Assembly (NCBI RefSeq): GCF_034190915.1
Contig: NW_026947484.1
Location: 79,803,982-79,867,981, forward strand
Source of the DNA: Cavia porcellus
Lineage: Eukaryota > Chordata > Mammalia > Rodentia > Caviidae
Length of the DNA stretch: 64,000 nt
Direction: 5' to 3'
The translations under genes and the position numbers were made by a program. Positions 12,981 to 25,796 of the stretch are shown here, piece by piece (within the stretch, counting starts at the first letter, position 1; each line of letters starts with the position of its first letter). Below the pieces are notes generated by a model, which saw only the letters and a program-made list of their open reading frames with translations, was not told the DNA's origin and made no database searches.

Positions 12981-13060
12981 AGTGATACTCAAAGACATGG
13001 GTCCTAGACCAGGGGCAGCATCAGCATCACCTGGGAATCTGTCAGAAAATCTCTGACCTC
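12981..13060 (+). repeat. MER5-type hAT-Charlie DNA transposon remnant
   Basis: The segment reads gtgatactcaaag, then 'gtcctagaccaggggcagcatcag', then catcacctgggaatctgtcag. This order is the 5' portion of the MER5A/B non-autonomous hAT element (tactcaaagtgtggtcc, gaccagcagcatcagcatcacctggga). The 3' half is not recognisable. Confidence 0.7.
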
Positions 13061-13065
13061 ATTAA

Positions 13066-16000
13066 TGTGCATGGGACCTCTCTATCTCTAGTGTGAGCCA
13101 GTGAGTTAGAAAATACCATTCAGACTTCAGGCCCATTTTCTTACAACAACCTTCCGAGAGAAGGAAAGCATTTTGCAGAATCCATTATTTTCTAATTTGG
13201 ACAAGAGTCATGTGGACTAACATAGTAGCAGCTACCCTAGGACTGAAAGGAGTATCTCCATTCCAGGGTAGGGCAAAGTTATCTTCATTCATACAGCAAA
13301 TGGAACAAAAATCCAAAAATAGTCATCTCTTACTAGAAATTCTTTAAACTCATGACTTTAAATCTGCTACGAGGCAGATGTCTGGTTCTAAAATAGGAAT
13401 GCCCACTCGTTCTCTCAGTCGCTTCCTGACCCATGAGACACCCCACATTTCTACGGCGCCTTACAATCTTCTGTTGTGCAAAATCACTGAAGGAGAGCCA
13501 TTTGCACATTTCGGTGGAATTACAGACACATATAAGAATAGTGCATGAAATTGCAAGTGACAGAACTTTAAATTCCATGTTTTGTTTTGTTTTGTTTTTT
13601 TTAATCTCATGGATTTTGAGAAATACTGTACTGCATAAAGCCTCACTTTTGAGCAATATCTCTTTAACTTAAGGTTCCTTTTTTGGTAAAAAAAACTTTA
13701 ATTAGAAATTTTAAATGGCCTCAAATCTAACAAATTTTACCTTGCACCACTTTTCTAATTTAGAAAATTATTTCATATTTAAAGAATCACTCTGGACTGC
13801 AATCATCATCTCTATATATTAGTTTGATTAAGGATTGCTGACATTAAGTAACATTAAGATGACCTCTGAAATACCACTTTCTCTTTCTATTAGAAGCTTT
13901 TGTGTAAGGTTCTAAAACTGAAAGCCTCATTAGACACAATTAAAATGGGATTTATTCCATATGCGTAACCAATAATCAAGAGAATATTACTCCCATCTTT
14001 AATCAGCTACTTAAGCATGGTGAGAAGTTTGTATTCAAAGCAGTAATAACAGCAAACCTTCTTGATCAGGTTTCTTTACAATTGCTAATGTCAACAAAGC
14101 CAAACAGAAAGGAGTCTATGATGCTGGACATGTTTTTTTTTTTTTAAATATACATTTGATTTTAATTAAGGCTCAGTGTTGATGAGCATTGAGGTATACA
14201 CATTTACAATTTCATCAGTCAAGACCAATTAGTCTCATTAGTGATAGCTGCCACAAATGATATGTAGCAAGGACTGATGAATTACAGTATATGCTAGTTT
14301 ATTTCTCCACACCAGTCCAAAGACAACAGAGATGAAAGAGATTGATAAGAAGGTCAGCAAACATTTCTAATGCCCTGGATACAGTCAGGGTGACTTCCAC
14401 AGTAAATCCAAGAGATCGAGTCTATTTGAATGAAATGCATGCCTTCAAAAGGTATGAACACCAGATTATTTCTGTGACTTAGAAGGAGATGGCCAAAGGG
14501 ATAGCCAAGAGTTAGCTTACACACACCTGAGAAGACATGAGGAATGTGATGCATACATTGAACTGGCACTCAGTTCTGGATTTTTTTCCCCCAGAGCAAT
14601 ATTCCCAGCTTGAGGTGCACATGCATCATCTGGACAGGTCTGAGACGGAGCCTGCATGTGTGCTAACAGAGTGAAGCTTCTCCAAGCTGAATGCTTGAAG
14701 ACCGCGAGATTCTATGGACCATCCGTGACCCTCATGTTGAAATGTTCAGTCTGACAGGATTCAGAAAAGAATAAATAAAACAGTAAAATAGAGAAAGAAT
14801 AAAGAAAAGGCCTAACTTTGATGACCTAAACTGTGACAGCTTTGGTCTTAGGAGTATTGGGTTAATTTTTATCTAATTTTTAAACTCACGTTCAGAAAAT
14901 GCAGGCAAAAAAGCAGAAGGAAAAATCATTTTTAAAAAAAGCACAAAGAATGAAAACAGACTTCAGGGGCACACTGCGCCCCCTGATTCTACTTCTCTTT
15001 CAGTTGATCTGCATTTGGACTGAGGGCTTGCCCTGTGCCACTCTGGTTTCTGCTTCCAGTGCATTTTAATTAGTATTGAATGCTCCAGAAAATCTTCGTA
15101 TTTACCACATTCGTTTGTAAAAGTGTTACATAAATAGAAAAAAAGAAAATATTCAAATGTTCTGGGGCTTTCAAAAAGTATCCAATGCTTGAATCCATCG
15201 CATTGAGTAATACTGAATTCCTCCTGCTCCTAATTCCATTCAGACTAACAATTGCACAATGAGGGCAGAGGACATGTCTCCACATGCTCTCACATGTCTC
15301 TACATGCTTCCTCATCATGGTTATATTCATGTTCACAGGTGAATCACTCTCTTGTCCATAAAAGAATCTTGTACCCAGAGGCTTCTGTTTTCTTTTGGTA
15401 ACCAAAGGTAATAAGTGATTTTTAAAATTTTTTTTATTTTTATTTTTTTATTTAAAAGGAAAAAGAGAAAAAAACAGAACAAAACAAAACAGTGTAAAGG
15501 TACAAGTAATACAGAACTACAAAAAAAAACTGTAAGATATCATCAGTTAATAGATTACACACTATCATCTTTGAAACGGAGATTCAGGTCACAGAATCAA
15601 AGCATACAAAGTGAACATTCAAACAGTGAGACTGCCAATAGTTGTGTTCAATGATCCAATCAAAAATATTAATATGGTCATCTATTTAACACACTTGCTG
15701 TTGTATCCTTTAGGGCACTTTTTTTTTTCCTCTCATTATTACAACAAAATTTACACATTTTGGGTTTTATTGCTCCCATAGATCTTATTACTTTTTTTTT
15801 GTAAGAGAATAAAATCAAACATGATAAAACAAAGCTGTCAGTCAAAACCAAGGATAGACATAGCACATGATGTAAAAACAGAGTACAAGGTTATCAACAA
15901 TGGTTACCATAATGCCTCTTGCTTCCTTAAGAAGAATTGTCCATCTCATTAAGTATTATAAAGTTGAACAAAACAGTAGAGAACAAGGTAATAAGTGATT

Positions 16001-17700
16001 TTTTAACACTTCAATGTTCTATCCAGAGTAACCGTGCCTCATTGGAAATTATTTAAAGTTGTGGTACACAGTTTATCCTTGGTTAAATTCAGAGTTTTAC
16101 GTCAAAGCAATCAATGCAACTCAGGCTGAGTTTCCAGATGTTCCAGGTGTCTAAACAGATTTGAACTGTCATTCCTTACAACCCTCGAAATTTGACTGTT
16201 GGCCCTGAAGGGGGAAAAAGGCCATGGCACTTTGGTAAGTGCAGGCCACTCATCTGGGATTCTAAAGGGCCCACGGTCCTTGTTTATCCAAGTTTTCTGG
16301 AACTATTAAATTTTGTAGAATTAATATAAAAATCTATCTTGAATGTTTTCCTAAACTGATACAGATTCCAGTCACCGTCCTTTTTCCTATGAAGCTGGTA
16401 TATAAAATGAATCCATTAATTTGCTCATAAATTCAACCTCCTGGCTTGTTGTGCATCTTGTTTTTTATTAAATATGTATAAAACAAAGGTCATGAAACTG
16501 GGGAGGGTATATTTATCTCTAACTGGTTTAAGGTAATTCTCTGTGATTTAACATTTTGGGTCATGAGTAGCAGTTAATCTTAAAAGAAACTCTAAATAAA
16601 GTAGCAAAATAAGTAAAAGTTCAACCGAAAAGTTACAATGGAAAAACTGTTTTTTGAGAAGTCACATGTCAATATGGAGAGAAATATGTTACTTCTGGGC
16701 CAATAATTGAACCATACTAAATTTTTATGGAAATTATCAAGTGTCTGGTTTATAACAATTGAAAGGAGCTGGGGAAAAATGGAAAATCATCATAAGCATT
16801 ATATTCACAACTGGAAAAAAGAATTCTTCACTGTACAACATTGATATTTAAGACATACCATATGACTCCCTCCAGCTATTTAATGAATGTATGGTATCAT
16901 ATAGTATTCATGTTGTATCAATAAAATTCCAAAAAACTACAATCTTAAGCAAATGACTATTTCTCTTGAGAGGATAAACAATGAAAAACTGGTTGTTAAG
17001 GGGCTGTGGGAACATAACAATAAGTTTTTCTTGTTGCTTATTAGCATTGATTTCATCCAATCTGTGAATATATATCCATGAGGCATACATACCTCGTCAG
17101 GAGTTGATGAATTACAATAAATGTACTTTAATTACATGCCAGGAGAGCAAATATACTTTAAGGTTATATAGTTAGTTGTGCATAAACATTCCTGAAAGCA
17201 ATTAAGTTATTTAATTTCCTGTGTACCTGTGTTCCCTACCATCACATAGCCAGGTATAACTCCAACCTACGATGTGTGCATGTTTTAGTGGCTCTATACT
17301 TACAAGCTACAGGAAATCAGTGTTAGCAACCAAAAATAAAACTAATTTCTGTGCTTTCACAATATACAATCAGTTTTTAATTATTTACCTTCTTATAAAC
17401 TTATCATTTATTTAACATTGTAGTATCCGAGCACTGTACTGAGAGTAGATAAATTATATATGCTATCTTGTACTTGTTGATCAGACACCATTATGCTCTT
17501 TTCTTTGCATCTGCTTTTCCTTGTGAATATCATTTATAAGCACAAGGCTCTTAAGAAGTTATATTAGGCACCCAAATAGAAGCAACATTCACATGCTATG
17601 CTACCACATATGAAAGAAAAGAACTCTTTCAAACTGTAAAGTACAAGTCAATATACCAAGTGACCAATTCCATGTTCCCAAATGGATTCTGCATATAATG
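13066..17700. other. Unremarkable intron stretch
   Basis: AT-rich intron with no gene that I can support. It contains T and A runs near 13590, 14131, 15427-15490 and 15720, and a 20-bp imperfect tandem pair at 15272-15311 (acatgtctccacatgctctc-like). Open frames in the interval, such as 13333-13656 and 15070-15405 (minus), lack domains and splice context. Confidence 0.6.
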
Positions 17701-17704
17701 AGTT

Positions 17705-17780
17705 GCTCCCACACCCAGCACTTTACTAGGTGCTGTGCATGACACAGGAAAAAACATTCTCAGTCCTGTCCTTATTACAT
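17705..17780 (-). repeat. Probable L2/MIR fragment
   Basis: The segment cagcactttactaggtgctgtgcatgacacaggaaaaaaca has the order of the antisense L2 3' region (gcactgtgctaggcactg..). Weak and short. Confidence 0.3.
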
Positions 17781-18027
17781 CCTAGTACATTCCAGAATAT
17801 TGGCATATATTCTGTGTGCTTCATTACCCTCCTATGATTTTTCTATATACTACAAGTGAAGTGACCACTGGGAAGTGAGGAAATAGGGAAGCTGGGGAAA
17901 CTGTTGGTCTTAGGTACTCATTTTTGTGTGTTTTAAAAACATGACCCAAAACTAGTTTATCTGAACAATCCGGCTCAGAATTGCATTTTCAACTTTCGGA
18001 AAACCAAGATCAATGAAGTAAAAGAAA

Positions 18028-18150
18028 AGAAAAATAAGAGAAAAGAAAGAAAAAATGAAGTAGGGAGGCAGGGAGGGAAGAAGGAAAGAAGGGAGGAAAG
18101 GAGAGAGAGGCAGAGGCAGAAGAAGAAATCCACCAAAAGAAAGAGACCGA
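18028..18150. repeat. GA-rich low-complexity tract
   Basis: Nearly pure purine on the plus strand, built from AAAG, GGAGG and GAAG words. Low-complexity purine/pyrimidine-asymmetric DNA. Confidence 0.85.
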
Positions 18151-18189
18151 AAGAAAGTACCAGAGAATTACTGAGGCTTGGAATTTACA

Positions 18190-18603
18190 AGGCCAGGCCC
18201 TCTCCCTTTTCCCTACCTCCCTACTTTACCTATCAGGCTTCTGTCAAACCAAGCTGAAGCTCCCAATTAAGTGGTGTGCTCCTTTTTGCCTTTTTGCCTT
18301 TTCCTGGGTGCCTGTGAAACTCTACAGACCTTGAGCTTGGGGCCGCCTCCTCTGGGAAGTCTTCCTTTAGGCTTTCGCCAGAGCACAATGGCTCTCCCCC
18401 ACACACTCACCACCCTCACTACTGCCTGGCCAGCACACAGGGGCACAGTAATTGGATTGTTCATTTCCCTCACTAGGCTGTGAGCTTTACGAGGTCAAGG
18501 AACTGAGTCTTATTAATCTTTTTATTGCCAGTACTACGTGCAGTATTTGGCATATACTCAAGTGATTATAGATTATTTACTAAATAAATGCTAGATGAAA
18601 TGA
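18190..18603 (+). repeat. L2 LINE 3' region
   Basis: The sequence runs through 'cctcctctgggaagtcttcc', then 'cactaggctgtgagctttacgaggtcaagga', 'cagtatttggcatatactcaa' and 'actaaataaatgctagatgaaatgaa'. That is the order of the LINE-2 3' end (gaggccttccctgacc, actgtaagctccatgagggcaggga, gtgcctggcacatagtaggtgctcaataaatatttgttgaatgaa). The open frames on both strands here are chance products of this repeat. Confidence 0.75.
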
Positions 18604-18860
18604 AGAGAATGAACTCTATAAGAAAGCATATCTATTACCTAGACTTCCTTGTGTAATAAACTCATTAAGGCCTTTTAATTAGATAAGGCTAGTTATTACT
18701 CACAATGACATCAAATGACCAACATCGCAAAAGCTTTAATAAATGTATTTATGGGTTTTAGGTGCTGGTTTTAATGTCCTATAGAACTACTGTAAAATGT
18801 ATATTTAATCATTTTAATATCTAACCATGTGGGAAATACTAATAACAATATATGGTTGTA

Positions 18861-18902
18861 TTTGTGTGTGCGTGTGCGTGTGTGTGTGTTTGTGTGTGTG
18901 TG
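18861..18902. repeat. (GT)n microsatellite
   Basis: A run of about 20 GT dinucleotides with a few C and T interruptions. Confidence 0.95.
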
Positions 18903-19276
18903 ATGGATTAAATTCTTTATTGATGTTCTGAGGAATCTGTAGCAACACTAGTAAAATGAAGTGAGCTGTTTTCCTACCACACCCTTTTCTAAATTTGAGC
19001 TACATATACACAAATCCATTGGGAACATGTTATTAGCAATAATTCAAGCTTATAAATGTTGCCCTTTTCATACATAAAGGAAAAGGAGCTGTTTTAAATT
19101 GCACTTTAAAATCCTGAGCTAATATACACTCAGATATGCCAGGAAATAGCCTCTGATCAGAATTTCTCATGCAAAGAACAAAGATCTTTCAGACCTTGCC
19201 CTGAATTCCCCTAAGTATTGCCAAATCAAGCCAAGAAATATCCCTTGATACTATGCCCCTGTCAAACATCCTATAA

Positions 19277-19356
19277 TAGTGGTGGTAAACCAATGGCATG
19301 TGTGCTGCAGTGGGCTGTCTGCATCACTGAAAGCTCTAAAAGGTTCGCGATCACTG
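19277..19356 (+). mobile_element. Short hAT-type MITE, about 80 bp
   Basis: The left end reads tagtggtggtaaacc and the right end ggttcgcgatcactg. The right end reverse-complements to cagtgatcgcgaacc, giving imperfect terminal inverted repeats of about 15 bp. The flanks tcctataa (19269-19276) and ttctatag (19357-19364) match at 6 of 8 positions, as expected for an aged 8-bp hAT target duplication. The middle (aatggcatgtgtgctgc..) is non-coding. Confidence 0.6.
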
Positions 19357-19364
19357 TTCTATAG

Positions 19365-20520
19365 CTGGCCTCTCTGAAGTGAATGCAGAGGTTCCAATCC
19401 TATGTCTCAGATGAGAGTACAGAGACTGTATATGGCCAAAGCCTTGGTGTTAACTTCTCCATTGGTAGTTTGGACTTGACTGCCCACTAATTAATCAACT
19501 TCAACTGAGAAGATGAAAATTCCACTATCTGCTTCCAGCTTTCAGTGTTATTAAGAATTGGCATGCCTGGTTTAACAGTGCTAAGCAATGTATTTATTTA
19601 CTGTGGTGTTTCCCAAAATGATTGCTGAATTCTGTCATCTCTTGACTGAGAAACTGTTTGCGGGATGAAACAGAATGTATGCTAACATACATTCAGCAAC
19701 ACAAACCTCCAAGACAAACTGTTTAAGTCAATTTGCTTATCATATAGGCACATAGGTGCAAATATGTGCATATGCACTTGTGGATGCAGCCATGGGCACA
19801 CGCTTTAACACTTGCACACATATCCCACACAGATTCTGTAATAGATGTGTGTTTAAAGATCTGTGTGCAGGGGTGTAGAAGCAGGCAGGAATTTGCCAAG
19901 AGAGAAAAGGAAATTCACACACGAAGAGAATAATTTACCATAAATTGGCCCACACTGAGAGTATTCCAAAAAACGAAGTGCAAGATGCCAAATTTTTAAT
20001 GGCTCTTGCTATTCCAGATCTGGCCCTGACAAGCTTTGGAAGAGATGCAAGTGGGCAGAAAAGATGGGATTAAACATTACATCTTACGCCTTTTTCACTT
20101 TCAAATGTAAAATTTCTACCACTATGACAGGGGAAAGAGACGGGCAGGGATGTTTTCCTGACACTGCTTTTCTCAACAAAAAGCCATCATTTCCATTATA
20201 CATTGCTTAAATGTAAATTCTGAACCTTCTGCCATCTGCAACTGGTTGTTTAAAAAAAATCCGCTGATACGAAAATAATGGAGCGCAAAACCTTTCATTA
20301 GCATTGGTGGACATTACAAAGGGACTGTCTCAGAGAAGTGCCTCACTGTGGCTCCCAAGTCCTCTGACTGATGATCTTCTGTGACAACCCACACTGGTCC
20401 ATCAGAACCACTCACTGACACTTGTTTCCAAAATGGATCTCCTCCATTGCCTTTGTCTCAACACTGAGCTTTTCTGCATGGTTTTCTCACCGTGGTGTTC
20501 AGAAAACCCTTCATTCCTTC
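19365..20520. other. Unremarkable intron stretch
   Basis: Mixed-composition intron sequence with no recognisable gene or repeat. The small open frame at 19740-19922 (minus) has no domain. Confidence 0.5.
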
Positions 20521-20530
20521 CATATATCTA

Positions 20531-20531
20531 T

Positions 20532-20594
<63 letters not shown>

Positions 20595-20595
20595 C
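20531..20595. repeat. (TTTC)n microsatellite
   Basis: About 16 perfect TTTC units. Frames across it read as FFLS or KERK repeats and are artefacts. Confidence 0.97.
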
Positions 20596-21120
20596 TGATT
20601 TTAAATTGCTCTATGCTGTTCCATCTGTGGTTTCCTTTCTTGGTTGTGAAGGGAATAGCTCTCATGCCTTGCCTCTTCCTCCTGTAGCCTTTGTTCATGG
20701 ACCAAAAGCTGTAGTTATATGCATTAACTCTTTGCATGGATGACCTTTTAGGCTTTGAGACCTACAAGATATTCAATTATCGTCATGCATGCCCTGAAAG
20801 CTTGTCCCTAAAATTATTATAAAAATATCTTGGCTTCTTTGTGTGACTTAAATCCTCTTGACTGCCCTAAATAATTACAATTTCCACTCCTCCATTTATC
20901 CCAAGAATGATGCCTTTTACCTAAAGCTGTAAAATTTTGTGTATTTCAGCACCTCAGATATTTTAGATTTAATGAGAATATTGTTTTGATCACTATTTTG
21001 TCGGCCACTGTAATAGATTTGTGCTACTCTTATTTCTTACTCCACAAAAGTAAAAGAACAAGTAAGCTGAGTTGTTTCCACGTATGATTCTTTATCTCTT
21101 TGACATTTTACAGAGACAAC

Positions 21121-21190
21121 AATGCTGGCAGGAAAGTACTTAGCACAAAGTAAATTCTCCATAAATGTTAGCCATCATCATCATCTATTA
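21121..21190 (+). repeat. MIR SINE 3' end
   Basis: The phrases gtacttagcacaaagtaa, ctccataaatgttagcc and catcatcatc match the MIR tail (gcttagcacagtgcctggcacatagtaagcgctcaataaatgttagctattattatt). Confidence 0.6.
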
Positions 21191-21224
21191 TGCATTCAAA
21201 ATATGTAGTATTTGTTACTCATAT

Positions 21225-21350
21225 TCTATAAGGGAAGGAGGGAACTGAGTATTAGCAAGGTGAAGAGGCCTACTTAAGTCATACAGAGTAAGTGGAGAGC
21301 CTCAGCTGGAATCATGGCCTTTGGCTCAGCTACCAGGCACTCTCTCCATG
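21225..21350 (-). repeat. MIR SINE fragment
   Basis: The segment 'gggaactgagtattagcaaggtgaagaggcctactta', then agtcatacagagtaagtgg, agagcctcagctggaatc and ctaccaggcactctctcca follows antisense MIR (aactgaggcacagagagg, gtcacacagctagtaagtgg, agagccaggattcgaac). Confidence 0.55.
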
Positions 21351-22299
21351 TAATACAGGAAAATGCCAGCTTATCAAGAGGTCAAGAAGATAATAAAAAA
21401 TATTCCTTAGAAGAACCTAATTGCACTTACTTTTTTCCTTCATAAAGTAAAAAAGTCAGTAATTTAAATTTATAAGGACCAACTACCTTAAATTATACCG
21501 TTCGTTCTCACCAAAGTCTGAGCCCAGAGTTAAGCCATTAGCTATGACTAGAAAGTACTGCATGCCTTATGTTCTTGGCATAACCTTCCTTTTAACTAAC
21601 TATAGTTCTCAAATTTGAGGAAAAATATGGTATGCATCTGTGAGCCACTCAGAAGCATAGGCTGCTGAGAAACAAATGCAAAGCAAGGCCTGGCACAAAA
21701 GAGTCAACATGGTAATTCTAGAAGGAACTTAAGGTTGTATATTCAGCCAAACAATGAAACAGCTTACAAGATGAACCCTTCTTATTTCACTAATCATAGA
21801 GGTCCTGGAAATTACTACCCATTTACCAAAAGGAACAAAACTTGGCCCTTCTTCAATGCATACTTACCTAAACCTTTCTTAAAAGAACTTAACTAATGGA
21901 AAAAGAAAGCTATTTCAGAAATTCCTATAACTTAATAGAAGCTTAATATACATTAGGGGCTCAATACATTTTTTAAAATTGTGAACTGGTTGAATATTTT
22001 TCTAAATATTGTTATAGTACTTCCAATTCCATTGAGGCAAAATTGCCTGAAACTGATAAAACAGGTCCTTTCACTATTCCGCCTTGTTAGAGAAACAAAT
22101 TCAACCTGTGTCACCTCAGAAAACACCTGTTTATCCACTGTCAGCATGATTTGGTCTGGACTAACCTCTAAGCTCCAGGCCCTTCTGCTGCCTATCCAAT
22201 ATCTGTACTGAGCAATCATAGGCACCTGGAAGAACAAATTTCAGCCTTTAAAAATGACCTTTACTCCAAAATAGTTTTCATTTCCTGTTCTCTGTCCAC

Positions 22300-22840
22300 C
22301 CAGAAATGCAATCTCAGAGCCTGGAAGTCATGCATAACGTCTCCCTCTCGCACATGCCTACCTCTAATCTCCAAGTCTTCAAGAATCTCTCAAGTAGAGA
22401 CATTTCTGTCTATTTCCTCCTGACCCTCTCTAGACTAAGCCACCATCATCCCCACCTAGACTACGTCAGTGCTCTCCAAACAGTTCTCTGTGATCCACTC
22501 TGGGCTCATCCATCGTCTGGGACCAATGTTACTGCCCAAAGAATCAAGTCAACTTACCTCTCGGTATCAAATTCTTCAAAGGTTTCTTGTTGGTACCTTG
22601 CCATGGCTCATAGGGTCGTTTGATATGGCTGTTGGCCATTTCCTTCACCTTTCTCTCTTCCCTCCTCCTCTAGATTTAGCTCATCAAAAATGCCAGTCCT
22701 TCCTCACCTCAAGGCACATGCCATTTCCTTACCTGGAAAAATGTTCTCCCCTTCTTTTGCTTGATTTAATCTTATGAATCTAAATTTCAGAGCTCACTGA
22801 AATATTTCCTCCTCAGAAAGGCATTCTGTGTCCTCCAAAT
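22300..22840 (+). repeat. L2 LINE fragment
   Basis: The order of phrases is that of L2: a 'gagcctggaagtcatgcataacgtctccctc' segment, ctctagactaagccacc, 'agtgctctccaaacagttctctgtgatcc', ctcatcaaaaatgccagtcc, cctcaaggcacatgcca, tacctggaaaaatgttctcc and 'tcctcagaaaggcattctg'. The plus-strand open frames at 22306-22777 come from this old repeat and encode nothing intact. Confidence 0.65.
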
Positions 22841-22849
22841 TAGATTTGG

Positions 22850-24300
22850 TTTCCTACATATATGTCCTTATAACATCTTCATGGAACCATAAGATTCATT
22901 CAGACATAAGCCAGTGTATCTTACTCGGCATGACTCATCCTTCTAGGGCTTAAAATCTACTCAGAATCACTGTACACTTACTCAAGCAGTGCTTGTTCTA
23001 ATAAACAATGGGGAATAATAAAAGACGAGTAGAACGTAGAGCTTCAGTTCTGGAGACAAAATGTTTATCAAGTTCTTTATAATTTCTAAATGCCACACAA
23101 AATGCATTATTTTTCTAGATTCCAACTGCACACACAGAAATATCTCAATTCATTTTGACAAAGTTATCTACCAGGGAGATGAATAAATAGCTTCACAAAA
23201 TACATATGGTACAATTACATCCAGCAGTAAGTGACAATAGGTCTTGCTTTATTGTAATCTAAAAATTCAAAGCCCAATTATTTTATCTGCTCAGTAAATA
23301 ATATTGAAAGCATGTGGTAATAAAGAAACTTCAGCACATACTGTATTAGTAAACGTTAATGATGTCTTCATGATCCACAGAACCACTTCTTTTTCTTCTG
23401 AAGGAAAGAAAGCTTTGCAAATTAAGAAGAAAAAAAAAAAATAAAGCCATCCATGAGCTACAGCCAAGAACAAAATGAAAGCAGGAGCACTTCTTTTCAT
23501 CTTTCAAGAGCAGTATTTAGTTAAAAAAATATATGCTGAACTACAGAAAAATATGACCAGAAACACGAATGTTTGAATCCCAAAAATATGGTCATTGGCA
23601 GCTAGCCTTTTAAAATATATTTACAAGGAAAAAATGAGAGAAAAAGGACCTGTTTCCATAGCTCCAAATTTCAGGGTGAACTGACACTGACTTTAATGAA
23701 AGAGGTCAGTTTCTGACTTCTTAAAATGCAGAAGCATTGCAAGTAATTGGCATAATTAGCAGTTTAGATATGCAAATCAAACTCAAACTTGTAATGAGTA
23801 AGATGGAAAAGCAATTTCAACAGGAAAAAGAGAGAGGAAAGTAGAGGAGAAAGTATGAGAAAGAAAAAAAATGTAACAAAAACAAAAAGCCCACCGTAGC
23901 CTTTCTGGATGATTTGAGGTTAACTGAAAACACGGTAAAGACAGATTCTGGATTTGGCTGATCACTGTCATTACTCAAACTTGAAGATGATCTCAAAGAG
24001 GGACAGAGGGACAGTCTGAAGCTGCATAGTCACAGATCCACCCCGACCATGAAAATCTGTAGGATGACAATCAGTGAGGCAGTTCTAGAAATGCTGCTGT
24101 TTAGAGCTATTGTTTTCATGCCACCTGGACTTGAGTTTGTTACTTTTCTAATCTGAGCAAAATGTGTAAGCTTTTGATACCTCAAAAATAAAATCATATG
24201 CCCAATAAAAATGTTTGTTTAGGGGCGAAAAGTTACTGACATCCATTTCCTTCTCAGTCAACTTCCTACTTGGAAATGGTAATTAATGGCAGAACTCTTC
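22850..24300. other. Unremarkable intron stretch
   Basis: AT-rich sequence without a recognisable gene. There are A-rich runs near 23430 and 23865. The open frames at 23291-23500 and 23783-23971 (minus) lack domains. Confidence 0.5.
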
Positions 24301-24399
24301 TGCTCACCTGTGGCTCATCTGACCTAAAAGCCTCCTAGGAATCGTCAGCATTCACCACTCAGGATGCCTGGAACACTCTGACTTTCCAGGACAGACCTG

Positions 24400-24580
24400 A
24401 CCAGCCGCAGCCAACCTGCGCCTTCTCTCCATGCTGTATTTTCCTTTCCTACCTCTTTATCCACGTGTCATTACATAATTACCTGCCTAGTGACCATCTC
24501 CTGAGTTCTGCACCAATCTTGTTTGTGCCTTTGCTTTCAGAGCCTAGCACAGTGCCTGTAATCTGCTGGTAATCAAAATC
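24400..24580 (+). repeat. Possible L2 3' fragment
   Basis: A pyrimidine-rich stretch (ttttcctttcctacctc), then 'cttgtttgtgcctttgctttcagagcctagcacagtgcctgtaatc', resembles the L2 3' end (agcgcctagcacagtgcctg). Weak. Confidence 0.35.
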
Positions 24581-25681
24581 TAGAATTAATGGGTCAGTTG
24601 TCAAAATGTCAAAGTTACTCTCTAGATCATTATTTATTCAATGATCAAAAGTCCATTACTGAGACTTTATCAAGAAATTATTGTATAAAAACAACAGACA
24701 GGACCTGAAGCAACACTAAACCAAATTGTATGAGAGGACTCTGCCTGGTATCTCCTGGCAAACACCATACAAGGCAGACTCTAGTTCAGCATGCCTGTGT
24801 GGGCTGAAGACACCTTACAAAGGACGCTGATGCCACTTGTTCTCAGGTCACACTTTGTAATAATAAGGCCCAAGAAGATTCAACAGACAACATAAATACT
24901 GATTCTCCCAATGTGAATCTTAATTATTTTGCATTTTAAAAAATCACATTGTGATTGTTACCTAAGTGGTTTCTGGCTTAGATATTCGCATGGATGTTTT
25001 CTTGGAGGGGATGTGGGGTAAAAGGACACCAATTCCTGGTTTTTCTCTGGGGAGATCTGGAGTTCCGTACTACACATAGTCTCTAGTGAACTGACCTCTC
25101 ATCAGAAGTTCTTCAATGTCTTTAGTAAGCTAATGAAAGATTCACTTGCTCAGGGGAATTTGACCAGAAAAAATAGGCAAACTTGGATTTTCTACAGGAC
25201 ATATTATATGATAAAACCCCAAGAATATATAATGGGAAACATCAGTGCATATATAACACTTAGGAGTTTATAATATACAAAGGGTTCATTGTCATCTGTT
25301 ATATAGTCAATGCTGCACAGACCTTTCTTTCCAACAGCTTCCAAGTCATTTTAGAAATGAGCTAATAGACACTGGTATTTTGAACTGACTTCTACATCTC
25401 TTAATACTTGGTGATCCCTTTGGAAAGTGACAGCTTGAATTGCTCTCTAAAGCAACCACACAGTAATACAGATGGTTTTTGAAGGCAATATCTGAGTATC
25501 AGTTTGTACAAATGGTCTTGCCTCATATACTACAATGAACAGAGCTGATCCATGTTTAATGAGTTTTCTATGGATTAAAAATAAATAGTTTTAAATATTT
25601 TTCAATAACAATTCTTCTGCTAGTACTTGCTGCTGGCTCGCCTAGCGGAATACTGCCAATGATAATTAGACTTGTTTAAAC

Positions 25682-25685
25682 ATAT

Positions 25686-25724
<39 letters not shown>

Positions 25725-25758
25725 CCTTCTTCCACCACCCTTCACACATAGACACATA

Positions 25759-25795
<37 letters not shown>
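25682..25795. repeat. Compound (AT)n / (CA)n microsatellite
   Basis: A TA run at 25682-25724 and a CA run at about 25749-25795 are separated by 24 bp of CT-rich sequence. Alternating purine-pyrimidine composition extends over about 110 bp. Confidence 0.95.

Positions 25796-25796
<1 letters not shown>

Noticed and set aside
13590..13606. tgttttgttttg run as a splice or polyadenylation element
   Set aside because: A simple TTTTG low-complexity run on a strand with no gene to regulate.
20433..20743. Hydrophobic frames with FFLS repeats
   Set aside because: Produced by the (TTTC)n microsatellite; not a membrane protein.
22306..22777. Two overlapping plus-strand frames of about 100 codons
   Set aside because: They fall in an old L2 fragment and are not part of any gene.
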